Source: an uncultured Bacilli bacterium (GTDB lineage: Bacteria; Bacillota_I; Bacilli_A; RF39; UBA660). Taken from it: DNA of 64,000 nt. Positions 16,128 to 25,423 of the stretch are shown here, in pieces. The position numbers and the translations under genes are program-made. How positions within the stretch are numbered: the first letter of the stretch is position 1; the number at the start of each line of letters is the position of its first letter. The stretch covers positions 7,321-71,320 of the forward strand of contig CAKOXC010000004.1 of assembly GCA_934129945.1 (NCBI GenBank), written 5' to 3'. The notes under the pieces are model-generated. The model was not told where the DNA came from, made no database searches, and saw only the letters and a list, made by a program, of their open reading frames with translations.

Positions 16128-18338
16128 ATGCTAATTGGTAACTTTATGACAAGCTTATTTAATGTTGCAAAATATGGATTTTTTAGCATATTTTTATACA
16201 TAGATTCAGTTGTATATAAAATAGTTAGTATGCTATTTTCAGTATTTTTCTCATTAGCTGAATTACAACTTTTAAAAGACGATGCTTACCAAGCTATTTC
16301 AAGTAGAATTTACTTATTAGTAGGAATAGTTGCCCTTTTTTCAATTACTATTTCATTATTAAAAGCGTTAGTTAATCCAGATAATTTAGGTAAAGGAACT
16401 ATATCTTCATTTAAAAATCTTATAGTTTCAATGTTACTAGTTATTTTAATGCCAACTATATTTAAATATGCATTTTCATTTCAAGCAGCAATAATTAACG
16501 ATGGAGTTATTAATAATCTTTTTAATTTTAGTATAACAACTGGTAAAAATGAAATGGTTAATGAATGTAATAATCCAAAAGATGTTTCAGTTAATACAGC
16601 TGATAATGAAACGTTAAGTTCAGAAATTAATATGACAGTTGATGAATGTCAAGCAAATTATATTACAATGACAGTTTTACAAGCATTTTTTTCACCTTCA
16701 AATGATAATGTAACTAATAATTATGGTACAACATGGAAAGATGCTAGAAGATATATATGGTATACAGGTGATTTTGATTATATAGCCACATTTGCTGAAC
16801 AAGTAAATAAAGGAGATAGCAATAGTTATATAACATATTATATTATTATTACTACTATTGCTGGATTCTTCTTAGGATATGTTGTTTTGTCTTTTTGTCT
16901 AGATTTAGGAATAAGAGCATTTAAATTAGCATTTTACGAATTAATTGCTCCATTACCAATACTTATGAAAATAGTTCCAGGTCAAGAAGGTAAATTTGAC
17001 AAATGGAGAAAAGAAGTTGTTAGTACTTTCTTAGAAGTGTTTGTAAGATTAATTATAATAAGCTTTATAATATTTATGTGTGGTAATTTATTTGATTTAA
17101 TAAAAAATTTAAGTTGGGGTGAGACAGGACCAGGATTATTAGCAAAAGCAATTTTAGCTTTAGGTTTATTTGCCTTTGCAAAACAAGCACCAAAACTATT
17201 AAAGGATGCTTTAGGTTTAGACGGTTCAGGTGTAAAATTTGGAATCAAAGGAAAACTTACAGATGTACCTGTTGCTGGAAAAGCATTCGCTGCAGGTTAC
17301 GGTGTGGCTAGTAAATTAAAGAATTCTGCAACAGGAGCTATTTCAGGTGGACTTGGTGCCGGATGGTCTTCAATGGTAAATAAAAATGGTTTTGCTAATG
17401 GATTTAGATATGGAGCTGCAAAAGGTGCTAAAAATGGTGGAAATCAGTTTAACTCTCAACGAAGAGATATGTATACTAGATATGGTGGTAAAGGAGTTGC
17501 TGGTGCATTTGGTGGTCAAGCGTATTTTGACAAAAAAGCAGATGCTGCTGATAAAGCTGCTAAAAATGATATTAAAGAAAGATTTAGAAATTCACAAACT
17601 TATAATAATATGTTAGATCAAATGTTATTTAGTAAAAATCAAGAAATGATGGCTAATAGACAGCATCAAGTTGATACTAAAAAGATTCTTGATAATTATA
17701 ATAAAAATATTAGTGATTATGAAAGTTCAGGAGAGTTTAGTGGTATAATGGCTTCTTTTGAAAATGAAGCTAGAGAAAAAGCTACAAGAACAGTATCTGA
17801 AAAAGTAAAAAGTGGTCAAATGACAGCACAAGAAGGCAAAAATGAAGTTGAAAGATTAACTAATTTAATGCAAAAAGCTTCAGCTGTAAATTATTTAAAA
17901 GAACAGGCTGCTAAAGGCACAGCTACCGAAGCCTCAAAAAGATATTTATCAGCTGTTGAAAATTTAACAAGTGCTAAAAATGATTATTTAAATGCTAAAA
18001 ATCTTCAAACTACTATTTCAGAAGAGGATAAAGAATTAGCTAAAAAAGCTACTGATGAATTCTTTAGACATACTGATAATAAGAACAAAGAACTTGGCTC
18101 TGGTACTTTAGGAAAAGCGTTCCAAGAAGTATTAAGAAGCGAATACAGTAATAGTTTAAGTAATAATGATGATGTCTTGAAAATGGCTCAAGCAATGAAA
18201 ATGGCTCAAGCTGGCGGTGGAGCTCCAAATGGAAGTAATTTAAATCCTAGTGCACCTAATGGTGGTGGACCAGGTGGCGGACCAAAACCTGGAGGGCCAG
18301 ATGCCAAAGGACCAGCTGAACCTGGTGATAAGAAATAA
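16128..18338 (+). CDS. virB6: VirB6/TrbL-like polytopic T4SS channel protein
   Basis: The protein has 736 residues. The N-terminal half has about six membrane helices (near 12-45, 60-80, 95-118, 232-262, 295-325 and 332-352), an extracellular loop with two cysteines (about 120-225), and 'APLPILMKIVPGQEGKFDKW', a loop typical of VirB6-like proteins in Gram-positive T4SS. Residues 365-460 are Gly/Ala/Lys-rich; 475-690 are charged and coiled-coil-like; the end is Gly/Pro-rich. The long cytoplasmic tail goes beyond the usual VirB6 length and could contact VirB4. AAAGGAGGT gives strong initiation. Confidence 0.75.
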   Translation: MLIGNFMTSLFNVAKYGFFSIFLYIDSVVYKIVSMLFSVFFSLAELQLLKDDAYQAISSRIYLLVGIVALFSITISLLKALVNPDNLGKGTISSFKNLIVSMLLVILMPTIFKYAFSFQAAIINDGVINNLFNFSITTGKNEMVNECNNPKDVSVNTADNETLSSEINMTVDECQANYITMTVLQAFFSPSNDNVTNNYGTTWKDARRYIWYTGDFDYIATFAEQVNKGDSNSYITYYIIITTIAGFFLGYVVLSFCLDLGIRAFKLAFYELIAPLPILMKIVPGQEGKFDKWRKEVVSTFLEVFVRLIIISFIIFMCGNLFDLIKNLSWGETGPGLLAKAILALGLFAFAKQAPKLLKDALGLDGSGVKFGIKGKLTDVPVAGKAFAAGYGVASKLKNSATGAISGGLGAGWSSMVNKNGFANGFRYGAAKGAKNGGNQFNSQRRDMYTRYGGKGVAGAFGGQAYFDKKADAADKAAKNDIKERFRNSQTYNNMLDQMLFSKNQEMMANRQHQVDTKKILDNYNKNISDYESSGEFSGIMASFENEAREKATRTVSEKVKSGQMTAQEGKNEVERLTNLMQKASAVNYLKEQAAKGTATEASKRYLSAVENLTSAKNDYLNAKNLQTTISEEDKELAKKATDEFFRHTDNKNKELGSGTLGKAFQEVLRSEYSNSLSNNDDVLKMAQAMKMAQAGGGAPNGSNLNPSAPNGGGPGGGPKPGGPDAKGPAEPGDKK

Positions 18339-18356
18339 AAGGAGGAATAAAAAGGG

Positions 18357-18668
18357 ATGAATGGATATTTAATACCTGCCAATTCTAAAAAGTCACAACT
18401 TATTTTAGGATTGTTTACAGGAGTAGATTTAGCAATATTTGCTACAGGCTGTACTATAACAATATTAGCGCTTATGATAATAAAATCAGCTAATTTTGGG
18501 CAAATGATTTTAATTATTTCTCCAGCATTAGTATCTGCTTTCTTAGTTGCTCCTGTACCTAATTATCATAATGTTTTACAATTATTAACAAATATTATAA
18601 TGTTTTATATGAATAGAAGAAGATATTATTGGAGAGGTTGGTGTATAAGAGATGGCGAAGAAAAGTGA
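18357..18668 (+). CDS. PrgI/VirB3-like membrane protein
   Basis: The protein has 103 residues with two close membrane helices (about 17-42 and 47-65) and a basic, aromatic C-terminus ending 'NRRRYYWRGWCIRDGEEK'. Small two-helix proteins of this type (PrgI/VirB3) lie directly upstream of VirB4 in Gram-positive T4SS loci, as here. AGGAGGA precedes the start, and the gene overlaps the next by 17 bases. Confidence 0.7.
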   Translation: MNGYLIPANSKKSQLILGLFTGVDLAIFATGCTITILALMIIKSANFGQMILIISPALVSAFLVAPVPNYHNVLQLLTNIIMFYMNRRRYYWRGWCIRDGEEK

Positions 18669-19218
18669 TACTAGTCAAGTAGTTTCTAAATATGCAGAAG
18701 ATTGGATGCCAGTTAAAAATATAATGAATGGTATGATTCAATTAGATAATGGACAATACGTTACAGGAGTAAAAATTGCACCTAAGAATATATTTATCAT
18801 GGATGCTGGTGTTCAACAAAATACAATATATAATTTAAGAAATATGTATAATTCAATTGATTATGAATTTTGGCTTATTGTAGCTGATCGACCTGTTGAT
18901 ATAGGAGTATATTTGTCAACACTTCAAATAGCATATAATAATGCCTCTAATGGTGTTACAAGAAAATTAATATTAGAAGATATTAATAAAGCTAATATGT
19001 TTATGAGTCAAGAATATAATGTTGTTGATACAGAATACTATATTTTATTTAAAGAAAAGAAAATGGAATTAGTTCAAAAGAGAATTCACACATTAATTTC
19101 GCAACTTGCAAACTGTGGATTACAATCTACACAAACTTCTAACTCTGATTTGAGAATGATATTAGATAATTTCTTAAATGGAGGAACACAAACTGGATTT
19201 GGAACGGTGATGCCATAA
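18652..19218 (+). CDS. VirB4 N-terminal domain as a separate protein
   Basis: The protein has 188 residues. It matches the start of VirB4/TraC-type proteins ('DWMPVKNIMNGMIQLDNGQY', then 'ITGVKIAPKN'-like and 'YNLRNMYNSIDYEFWLIV' elements) but ends before the ATPase. The next gene starts on the last base of its stop codon (TAATG) and supplies the rest. No frameshift signature is needed: both genes have intact ends, so this looks like a real gene split with coupled translation. The two proteins probably assemble as one VirB4. Confidence 0.75.
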   Translation: MAKKSDTSQVVSKYAEDWMPVKNIMNGMIQLDNGQYVTGVKIAPKNIFIMDAGVQQNTIYNLRNMYNSIDYEFWLIVADRPVDIGVYLSTLQIAYNNASNGVTRKLILEDINKANMFMSQEYNVVDTEYYILFKEKKMELVQKRIHTLISQLANCGLQSTQTSNSDLRMILDNFLNGGTQTGFGTVMP

Positions 19219-21002
19219 TGAATTTAAAAAGTCAATTAGCCCCTAAGGGAATAGAATTTAAACCTACAGAATTTATGATGAGTGGGAAATATTGTACTAT
19301 ACTTACAATAATTTCTTATCCAAAATCAATATATGAAGGTTATCTTGCTAATATAACAAGTATTTCTGGTGTAAAAATAGCAATTAAACACATTCCAATA
19401 GAGTTTTCTACGTTACAAAAAATGTTAAATAAAGAAATTGCTGACTTAAAACAAAGATTTCAAACTGAAAATGATAAAACAATTCAAGAGAGAATAAGAC
19501 AAGATTATGAATCATTAGAAGTTTTTATTCAACAGTTGGCTGCAACTCAAGCACGTATATTTGATTTCCAAATGCATTTATTTATTTCAGCTGATACAAA
19601 AGAAGAATTGGAAATGAAAAAGATGCAAGTACGAAACTATATAGATGGTATGGGTATGCGTGGAGTATCTTTGATGTTTGAACAAGAAAAAGTTTTAAAA
19701 TCAATCTTACCAATTTTTCCAAAACAAGATGTTGAAAATAGAGTTGGAACTCCAGTGCCATCTGTTACAATGGCAGCAATGTATCCTTTTATATTTGATA
19801 GTATAAAAGATCCAGGAAATGCAACATTATTTGGTGTAGATTTTTCTGGAGGAGTTGTTTTATTCAATCAATTTTTATATAAAATAAAAAAAGAAAATAA
19901 CCGAAATAATGCTAATATAATTATTTTAGGTACATCTGGTAGTGGTAAATCGACAGCAGCAAAATTACTTTTAAGAAACCACTTAAGAAATCAATATAAA
20001 GTTGTATGTATAGATCCAGAAGGTGAACTTGCTGAAATGGCAAGAAATATGGGTGGTGATTTCTTAGATTTAGGTAAAGGTGGCGCTATGGGTATGATTA
20101 ACCCATTAGAAATAGTGTCTGATATTGATGAAGATGATATTTCTGAGGGATTAGGTCATACAATTATTTCATCATCTTTACTATCTTTAAAAGCATTTAT
20201 GAAATATTATACACCTTCTATAGAAGAAGATGTCTTAAATATGTTCTCAGAAGTAGTACAAGATACATACAAGCGCTATAAAATTGATGAAAATACTGAT
20301 TTTAAATCTTTAAAATCTGCTGATTATCCAACATTTGATGATGTTTATGCTACGGTAAAAGGAAGACTTTTATCAATGCCTGATAAAACTCGTGAAAGAG
20401 ATGTAATGGAACGTTTAGAACTTAAGATTAGACCTTTAGTTAGAGAATTAAGACATTTCTTTACAGGAATAACAACTCTAGACATTACTAGTGATTTTAT
20501 AGTATTTAATATAAGGGAACTAATGAATAGTGATGAAAATATTAAAAATGCTTTATTCTTTAATATTTTGAAGTATGCATGGGGTCAATGTCTTGATAAA
20601 TCAGTTGATACTGTAATGTGTATTGATGAAGCCCATGTATTATTATCTAGTCGTAATGAACTTGGTGCTGAATTCTTAGCACAAATTCAAAGACGTGCAA
20701 GAAAATACAATACTGGTACAATAATAATTACTCAGCAACCTACAGATTTTGCAGCTCCTAATGTTATTGTTCATGGTAAAGCAATATTTGATAATGCATC
20801 ATATTATTTAGTAATGGGACTTCGTAAACAAGCTGTCGAAGATTTGTCAATGTTGATAGATTTGAATGACAGTGAAAAAGAAGGAATTAAATACTACAAT
20901 CAAGGTGAAGGTTTGTTTATTTGTGGGAATAAACGTATGAGAATAAATGTTGTAGTGACTCAAGAAGAACTAGACTCTTTTGGAGCTGGTGGAGGATTAT
21001 AA
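19218..21002 (+). CDS. virB4: VirB4-type T4SS ATPase (motor part)
   Basis: The protein has 594 residues. Residues 1-200 are the second half of the VirB4 N-terminal domain, with a coiled-coil stretch around 60-100. Walker A is GTSGSGKS at 238-245 and Walker B 'TVMCIDEAHVLLSS' with Asp470-Glu471, followed by 'QRRARKYNTGTIIITQQPTD', the conserved RecA-like motif of VirB4. VirB4 is the universal T4SS ATPase for channel assembly and substrate transfer. The protein lacks the first part of the family, which is encoded just upstream at 18652-19218. Confidence 0.93.
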   Translation: MNLKSQLAPKGIEFKPTEFMMSGKYCTILTIISYPKSIYEGYLANITSISGVKIAIKHIPIEFSTLQKMLNKEIADLKQRFQTENDKTIQERIRQDYESLEVFIQQLAATQARIFDFQMHLFISADTKEELEMKKMQVRNYIDGMGMRGVSLMFEQEKVLKSILPIFPKQDVENRVGTPVPSVTMAAMYPFIFDSIKDPGNATLFGVDFSGGVVLFNQFLYKIKKENNRNNANIIILGTSGSGKSTAAKLLLRNHLRNQYKVVCIDPEGELAEMARNMGGDFLDLGKGGAMGMINPLEIVSDIDEDDISEGLGHTIISSSLLSLKAFMKYYTPSIEEDVLNMFSEVVQDTYKRYKIDENTDFKSLKSADYPTFDDVYATVKGRLLSMPDKTRERDVMERLELKIRPLVRELRHFFTGITTLDITSDFIVFNIRELMNSDENIKNALFFNILKYAWGQCLDKSVDTVMCIDEAHVLLSSRNELGAEFLAQIQRRARKYNTGTIIITQQPTDFAAPNVIVHGKAIFDNASYYLVMGLRKQAVEDLSMLIDLNDSEKEGIKYYNQGEGLFICGNKRMRINVVVTQEELDSFGAGGGL

Positions 21003-21006
21003 TAGT

Positions 21007-21040
21007 ACTTTACACTATTAAAAAGTGTAAAGTTTTTTTC
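21007..21040 (+). terminator. Terminator after virB4
   Basis: ACTTTACACT and AGTGTAAAGT form a perfect 10-bp stem with a 7-base loop, followed by a run of T. Confidence 0.88.
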
Positions 21041-21044
21041 CTTA

Positions 21045-21073
21045 TTGTAAAGTAAAAGAATGTATGTTAAAAT
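21045..21073 (+). promoter_or_regulatory. Promoter for the coiled-coil gene
   Basis: TTGTAA (21045-21050) and TAAAAT (21068-21073) have a 17-base spacer, with a TG one base before the -10 (extended form). Confidence 0.6.
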
Positions 21074-21100
21074 ATAGTCATGTTAAAGCGAGGGATAATA

Positions 21101-22627
21101 ATGAACTTAGAACAAGTAGAAAAATTATTTTATGAAATAGAATTAGAAAGAGATAATTTAGAAATAGAAGAAGAAAAAATAGAAACTCAAAATTCTGATT
21201 ATCAAGTTTGGGCTAAATTTTATAATGACTTAAATAAAAGTAATGCTAATAAAAAGATAGAAATCAATTCAATTAATACAACTTTAGAAAAAATAGAACA
21301 TAAAGAAAAATTACTTGATGGAAAACTAACTCGTAAAGATACAGAAATAAAAAAAGAATTGAGTGAAAAAAAAGCAAAACTAGAAGCTGCGATTGAAGAA
21401 AATTTAAATAATATGAAAGATGCTTCAAAAACTTGTAAAGATCTTTTAGATTCAAATATAAATTTAGAAGCTAGTAAAAATATAAAAAATATAAATAGAA
21501 AAATTAACGATAAAGAAAATGCCATAAAAGATATTTATAATGAATGCTATGAATATATTAATAACTTTGATAAAAAAATAGAAAATAAAATTAATGATAT
21601 TAAAGAAGCTGCTATTAATAATGATAATAATTTAATTGTTTCATATTCTATAGAATTAACTTCATTACAAGAAGAAAAAAATAAAGAATATTATAATTAT
21701 CAAAAAATCATTGAATATATTAAAAACAATGGGTTTGATGCTGAAGTAAAAGAGGTTAAAGAAGTTATTGATGAAATAGATAATGATTTTAGTAAAGCTA
21801 ATGGTAATAATTCAAATACTTTAGAAAAAGATAATGAAAAAAATGATGAAGAAGAGATTAATTCTAATATAGAACCATTAGAAACTGAGGTAGTAAATAC
21901 TGATGAACCTATAAAAAATGATGAAGATATAGAAGATATAGCCGAAGAACAAGCAGATAATCAAGAAGATGAAGAAGAAATAGATAAAGATACAGAAGTA
22001 TTAACAGGAGATGTTATTGGAACTCCTGAGTCTATTAAAGACGATGAGAATGAAGACAAAGATATAATAGAGGAAGATATAGAACATGATCATGATGAAA
22101 AGCCAAAAACATCAGATGATGAAAAATCTAAAAATTGCGCTGTACAAATCGAATCTAATGATAAAGATGTTCAATTAGAAACTTATAACCATTTGAAAAA
22201 TAAAGTAAATGAGATTATAAATGATTCTAGTACAAAAGAAAATGATTTAGAATTTGCAAAAAAACGTGAGATGGCTACTGACTCAGTTTTAAAAGAGTAT
22301 AGAGAGTTCCATGATAACAAAATAAAAGAAGAGAATCAAGAATTAGAAAAAAATATAATTAAAACTACTGAAAATTTAATTGGTGAAGAAATACCTGTAG
22401 ATGTAAATGACGTTTACCAAGATTATAATAAAATAGATGCCATTAAAGAAATTTTTAATGATGGAAAAGAAGTTGCTCAAAAAGCTGCTGTAAAAATAAA
22501 AAATGTTATAAAACTTGGCAAGGAAAAATCTTCTGTTATTATGAATAATATAAAAAATTCAAAAATAGTTGCTGGTGCAATTGATAAATTATCTAATAAT
22601 CAAGAATTTGGAAAAGGAAGAATATAA
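21101..22627 (+). CDS. Acidic coiled-coil protein of the T4SS locus
   Basis: The start is placed at 21101, with GCGAGGGAT upstream; the in-frame ATG at 21080 lies at the expected transcription start. The protein has 508 residues, no signal peptide and no membrane helix. Residues 1-215 are a long charged coiled coil, about 225-340 is extremely acidic and low in complexity (runs of Asp/Glu), and 360-508 is again helical. No family is recognised. The location between virB4 and the wall-hydrolase gene suggests a cytoplasmic accessory factor, a scaffold or a substrate of the system; this is not resolved by sequence. Confidence 0.65.
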   Translation: MNLEQVEKLFYEIELERDNLEIEEEKIETQNSDYQVWAKFYNDLNKSNANKKIEINSINTTLEKIEHKEKLLDGKLTRKDTEIKKELSEKKAKLEAAIEENLNNMKDASKTCKDLLDSNINLEASKNIKNINRKINDKENAIKDIYNECYEYINNFDKKIENKINDIKEAAINNDNNLIVSYSIELTSLQEEKNKEYYNYQKIIEYIKNNGFDAEVKEVKEVIDEIDNDFSKANGNNSNTLEKDNEKNDEEEINSNIEPLETEVVNTDEPIKNDEDIEDIAEEQADNQEDEEEIDKDTEVLTGDVIGTPESIKDDENEDKDIIEEDIEHDHDEKPKTSDDEKSKNCAVQIESNDKDVQLETYNHLKNKVNEIINDSSTKENDLEFAKKREMATDSVLKEYREFHDNKIKEENQELEKNIIKTTENLIGEEIPVDVNDVYQDYNKIDAIKEIFNDGKEVAQKAAVKIKNVIKLGKEKSSVIMNNIKNSKIVAGAIDKLSNNQEFGKGRI

Positions 22628-22628
22628 A

Positions 22629-22862
22629 ATGGAAAAAGAATATGATGTGGTTGAATTAGTAAATGGTGTTAGAGTTGCAGTAGTTGATGCGATAAATTAT
22701 CATAATAGAATTTTTCTTTTAGTTGGAAAATTAGATAAAGAAGACAATATTTCAGAAGAATTACAAGTGTTTGAGAAAATTGATGATGAAATTTCAGAAG
22801 TAAATGATAATGATTTACTTGAAAAATTAATTCAAACATTTGAAAATAGAATTAATGATTAA
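22629..22862 (+). CDS. Small DUF1292-like cytoplasmic protein
   Basis: The true start is 22629, one base after the preceding stop, with GGAAG just upstream; a longer frame from 22569 would overlap the previous gene deeply. The protein has 78 residues, is acidic and beta-rich ('YDVVELVNGVRVAVVDAINY', then 'RIFLLVG' and 'VFEKIDDE'), resembling DUF1292/YrzB proteins. Function is unknown. It is co-transcribed with the coiled-coil gene and followed by a terminator. Confidence 0.6.
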   Translation: MEKEYDVVELVNGVRVAVVDAINYHNRIFLLVGKLDKEDNISEELQVFEKIDDEISEVNDNDLLEKLIQTFENRIND

Positions 22863-22887
22863 AAGCTTGAACCTAAGCTTTTTTTCT
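22861..22887 (+). terminator. Terminator after the DUF1292-like gene
   Basis: AAAAGCTT and AAGCTTTT form an 8-bp stem with a 6-base loop (GAACCT), followed by T. It overlaps the stop codon. Confidence 0.85.
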
Positions 22888-22991
22888 TTTTCATTTTTTT
22901 AAAAAGTTATTTTGTAATATTTTTCTTTTAAATTAAAGACTTTTTAATAGAAATTTGTTACAATAAGTATACAAGATTGGTGGTGATTTTT

Positions 22992-25412
22992 TTGAATAAT
23001 TCTAATAATGATAATATTTCAAATAATAATCAACAAACTACTAATTTAAATAATAAAAATATAAATATGCCAAATAATAAAGTTAATAGAGAAAATCCAT
23101 CATCTTCACAAGATGTTACACATACACTAGGAAAAGGAGTAGCAACTCATTTTGGTGGTGGTATTGGTAATAAAATTTATGATGAAGCAAGTAAGACAAA
23201 ACTTGGTCAGAAAATAGAAAAAAATGCTTCTAAGCAAATTGATAGAAATCCAATTGCATCAAAAGTTGCTAATGGATTAAGTAGTGCAGGCGCAACAGAT
23301 AAAGCAAATAGTGCGATTGATGCTTTAAGTTTTAAGTCAGGTGGAAAATGTTTTAATAGTAATTTAAATAAAGGTGCAAAAAGTACTAATAAAAAATTAA
23401 ATAATAATAATTTTTCTGTTAATAGTCCAATTAGAAATAGATCTAGTTTAAATCAACCAACTCTTTTAAATGATGGACTTGATCAAGCTCCAGATTTTGA
23501 AAATATGACTCCTGAAGAAATTGAAGACTATAGATTAAAACAAGAGGAATTGGAGCAAATAAACCAAGAAAAAGAAAAAAAAGAAAAAAATGATAAAAGA
23601 AAAAAACAGGTAAAATCAATAATTGAATTTTTTGTAAGACATCCTCAATTATTACTTATTGTTGGAATAGCATTATTAATAATTTTTGTCCTTATAATTT
23701 TAATTTATATGATTTCTTCAGATATGGATTTAGTTGGTAATAGAGGCGTTGGGTATGACAACGCAGAACAAGTAAGTGGATATTGTGAAAATATTATTTT
23801 AATAAAAGAACATGATGATTTTCCTGGGGCAGCTGTTGCTTCAATAGATGATGTTAATTTAGAAGAAACATTTAGATTAAATAATAGAGATGTTAAAAGA
23901 TATGAATATCAAACTTATTCATTGGAAGAATATGTAAAAGGAGTATTACAAGCAGAAACATCAATTATAAAAGAAGAAAAAACATATGAAGTTGCTGCTA
24001 TTGTAGCAAGAACTTATGCTGTTGAAATAGCTAATAAAAACTGTTATGTTTGGGATAATAATAATAAAAGAAGTGAATATAAAAATCCACAAAATTTTAA
24101 TCATGATAATATAGATAGTGATATTTCAGAAGCAGTTTCTAAAACTACAGGATTAATTGCATATGATAAAGATCAAATAATAGATATGAGTCAAGATAGT
24201 TATTATGATTATTTTTGTTATAATAAAATTACCAATAGTAGTTCGGAAGATCAATCTTATTATGAAATGATTCAAGAAAATGAAGAAGAAAATTTATTGA
24301 TTTCTGTTGATTGGACAAAAGATAATAATAATGTTGCTGATGGTGATGCTAAGAAATGGAATTTTAGTGGTAAATATAATGGTGGTGGATATAATAATAA
24401 TTGTCAAAAAAATGGTTTAAGTCTTTATGGTGCAAAATACTTGTTGAATAAAGAGTATAATCCTTATGATACGATTAGAGTATTAATGTATTATTATACC
24501 TATGATTTAGAATTGAAAAAAGTTGGTTCTTTTATTGCTAGTGATGGATGTTTTTGGTGGCCAACTGACGGTACAATAATAACTTCAAGGTTTGGATTAA
24601 GAGATGCTCCAACAGCTGGTGCTTCAACAAACCATGGTGCAATAGATATTGCTGTTAGCCAAGGAACTAATGTATATGCAACAGCTAATGGAAAAGTAAC
24701 CGTTGCAGGAGCTGTATCAGGCTATGGATATGCGGTTTATATTGATCATGGAAATGGAATTGTTTCAAGGTATGGACATCTTAGAGCAGATGGTATCAAA
24801 GTTTCTGTAGGTCAAAATGTTTCAGCCGGGGATATAATTGCTTTATCAGGTAATACAGGAATTTCCACAGGACCCCATCTTCATTTTGAAATTAGATTAA
24901 ATGATGTAAAGGTTGATCCACTAAATTATGTAAGTCCAATCGATCAACGTCCAACTTGTACAAATTCAGGTGGAACAATAGTTGATACAGGAGAAAATTC
25001 TTCTTCAATTTGTATGACTTTAAAAAATAATGGATTTACTTCACCACAAATTGGTGGTATTATGGCAAATTTATTTGCAGAATCAGGATTTAATCCTGCA
25101 TCATTTAACCCTGGTGGTGGTGGACAAGGAGCATATGGTATAGCTCAGTGGCGTGGTAATAGACAGGCTGCGTTAAAAAGTTTAGCTAATTATGATACTC
25201 TTGAAGTTCAATTATCTTTCTTATTAAGTGAATTAAACTCTTCAGAAGCAGCAGCAAAAAGTTCCTTATTATCATCAGGTGGTGATGCTAATAGTTTAGC
25301 TTATGTTTTCTGTTCAAAATATGAAAGACCTGGCGGAACAATTTGTACAGAAAGACAAAATTCTGGTAATGGTTTATCTTATTCAAATTATGCTACAAAT
25401 AATTGTAGTTAG
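22992..25412 (+). CDS. Membrane-bound SpoIID - M23 peptidase - phage-tail-lysozyme fusion
   Basis: A TTG start at 22992 is preferred because GGTGGTGA at 22979-22986 is correctly spaced for it. The protein has about 806 residues. An Asn-rich and charged cytoplasmic part (1-215) is followed by a membrane helix (about 218-243). A SpoIID/LytB-like domain (about 305-430) has 'LEEYVKGVLQAE' with the family's catalytic-type Glu near 313 and 'VARTYA'. An M23 peptidase (about 525-645) has His548-x3-Asp552 and the HLH motif at 629-631. A phage-tail-lysozyme-like domain (about 669-806) has 'GGIMANLFAESGFNP' with Glu697. This is the wall-remodelling VirB1 counterpart of the secretion system. Confidence 0.88.
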   Translation: MNNSNNDNISNNNQQTTNLNNKNINMPNNKVNRENPSSSQDVTHTLGKGVATHFGGGIGNKIYDEASKTKLGQKIEKNASKQIDRNPIASKVANGLSSAGATDKANSAIDALSFKSGGKCFNSNLNKGAKSTNKKLNNNNFSVNSPIRNRSSLNQPTLLNDGLDQAPDFENMTPEEIEDYRLKQEELEQINQEKEKKEKNDKRKKQVKSIIEFFVRHPQLLLIVGIALLIIFVLIILIYMISSDMDLVGNRGVGYDNAEQVSGYCENIILIKEHDDFPGAAVASIDDVNLEETFRLNNRDVKRYEYQTYSLEEYVKGVLQAETSIIKEEKTYEVAAIVARTYAVEIANKNCYVWDNNNKRSEYKNPQNFNHDNIDSDISEAVSKTTGLIAYDKDQIIDMSQDSYYDYFCYNKITNSSSEDQSYYEMIQENEEENLLISVDWTKDNNNVADGDAKKWNFSGKYNGGGYNNNCQKNGLSLYGAKYLLNKEYNPYDTIRVLMYYYTYDLELKKVGSFIASDGCFWWPTDGTIITSRFGLRDAPTAGASTNHGAIDIAVSQGTNVYATANGKVTVAGAVSGYGYAVYIDHGNGIVSRYGHLRADGIKVSVGQNVSAGDIIALSGNTGISTGPHLHFEIRLNDVKVDPLNYVSPIDQRPTCTNSGGTIVDTGENSSSICMTLKNNGFTSPQIGGIMANLFAESGFNPASFNPGGGGQGAYGIAQWRGNRQAALKSLANYDTLEVQLSFLLSELNSSEAAAKSSLLSSGGDANSLAYVFCSKYERPGGTICTERQNSGNGLSYSNYATNNCS

Positions 25413-25423
25413 AAAGGAATAAA

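Noticed and set aside
17386..17616. Overlapping open frame inside virB6
   Set aside because: It is a shifted-frame shadow of the Gly/Lys-rich virB6 tail and has no independent signals.
21220..21525. Hydrophobic open frames on the - strand opposite the coiled-coil gene
   Set aside because: Lys/Glu-rich coding sequence gives Phe/Leu-rich complementary frames; no promoter or ribosome site is present.
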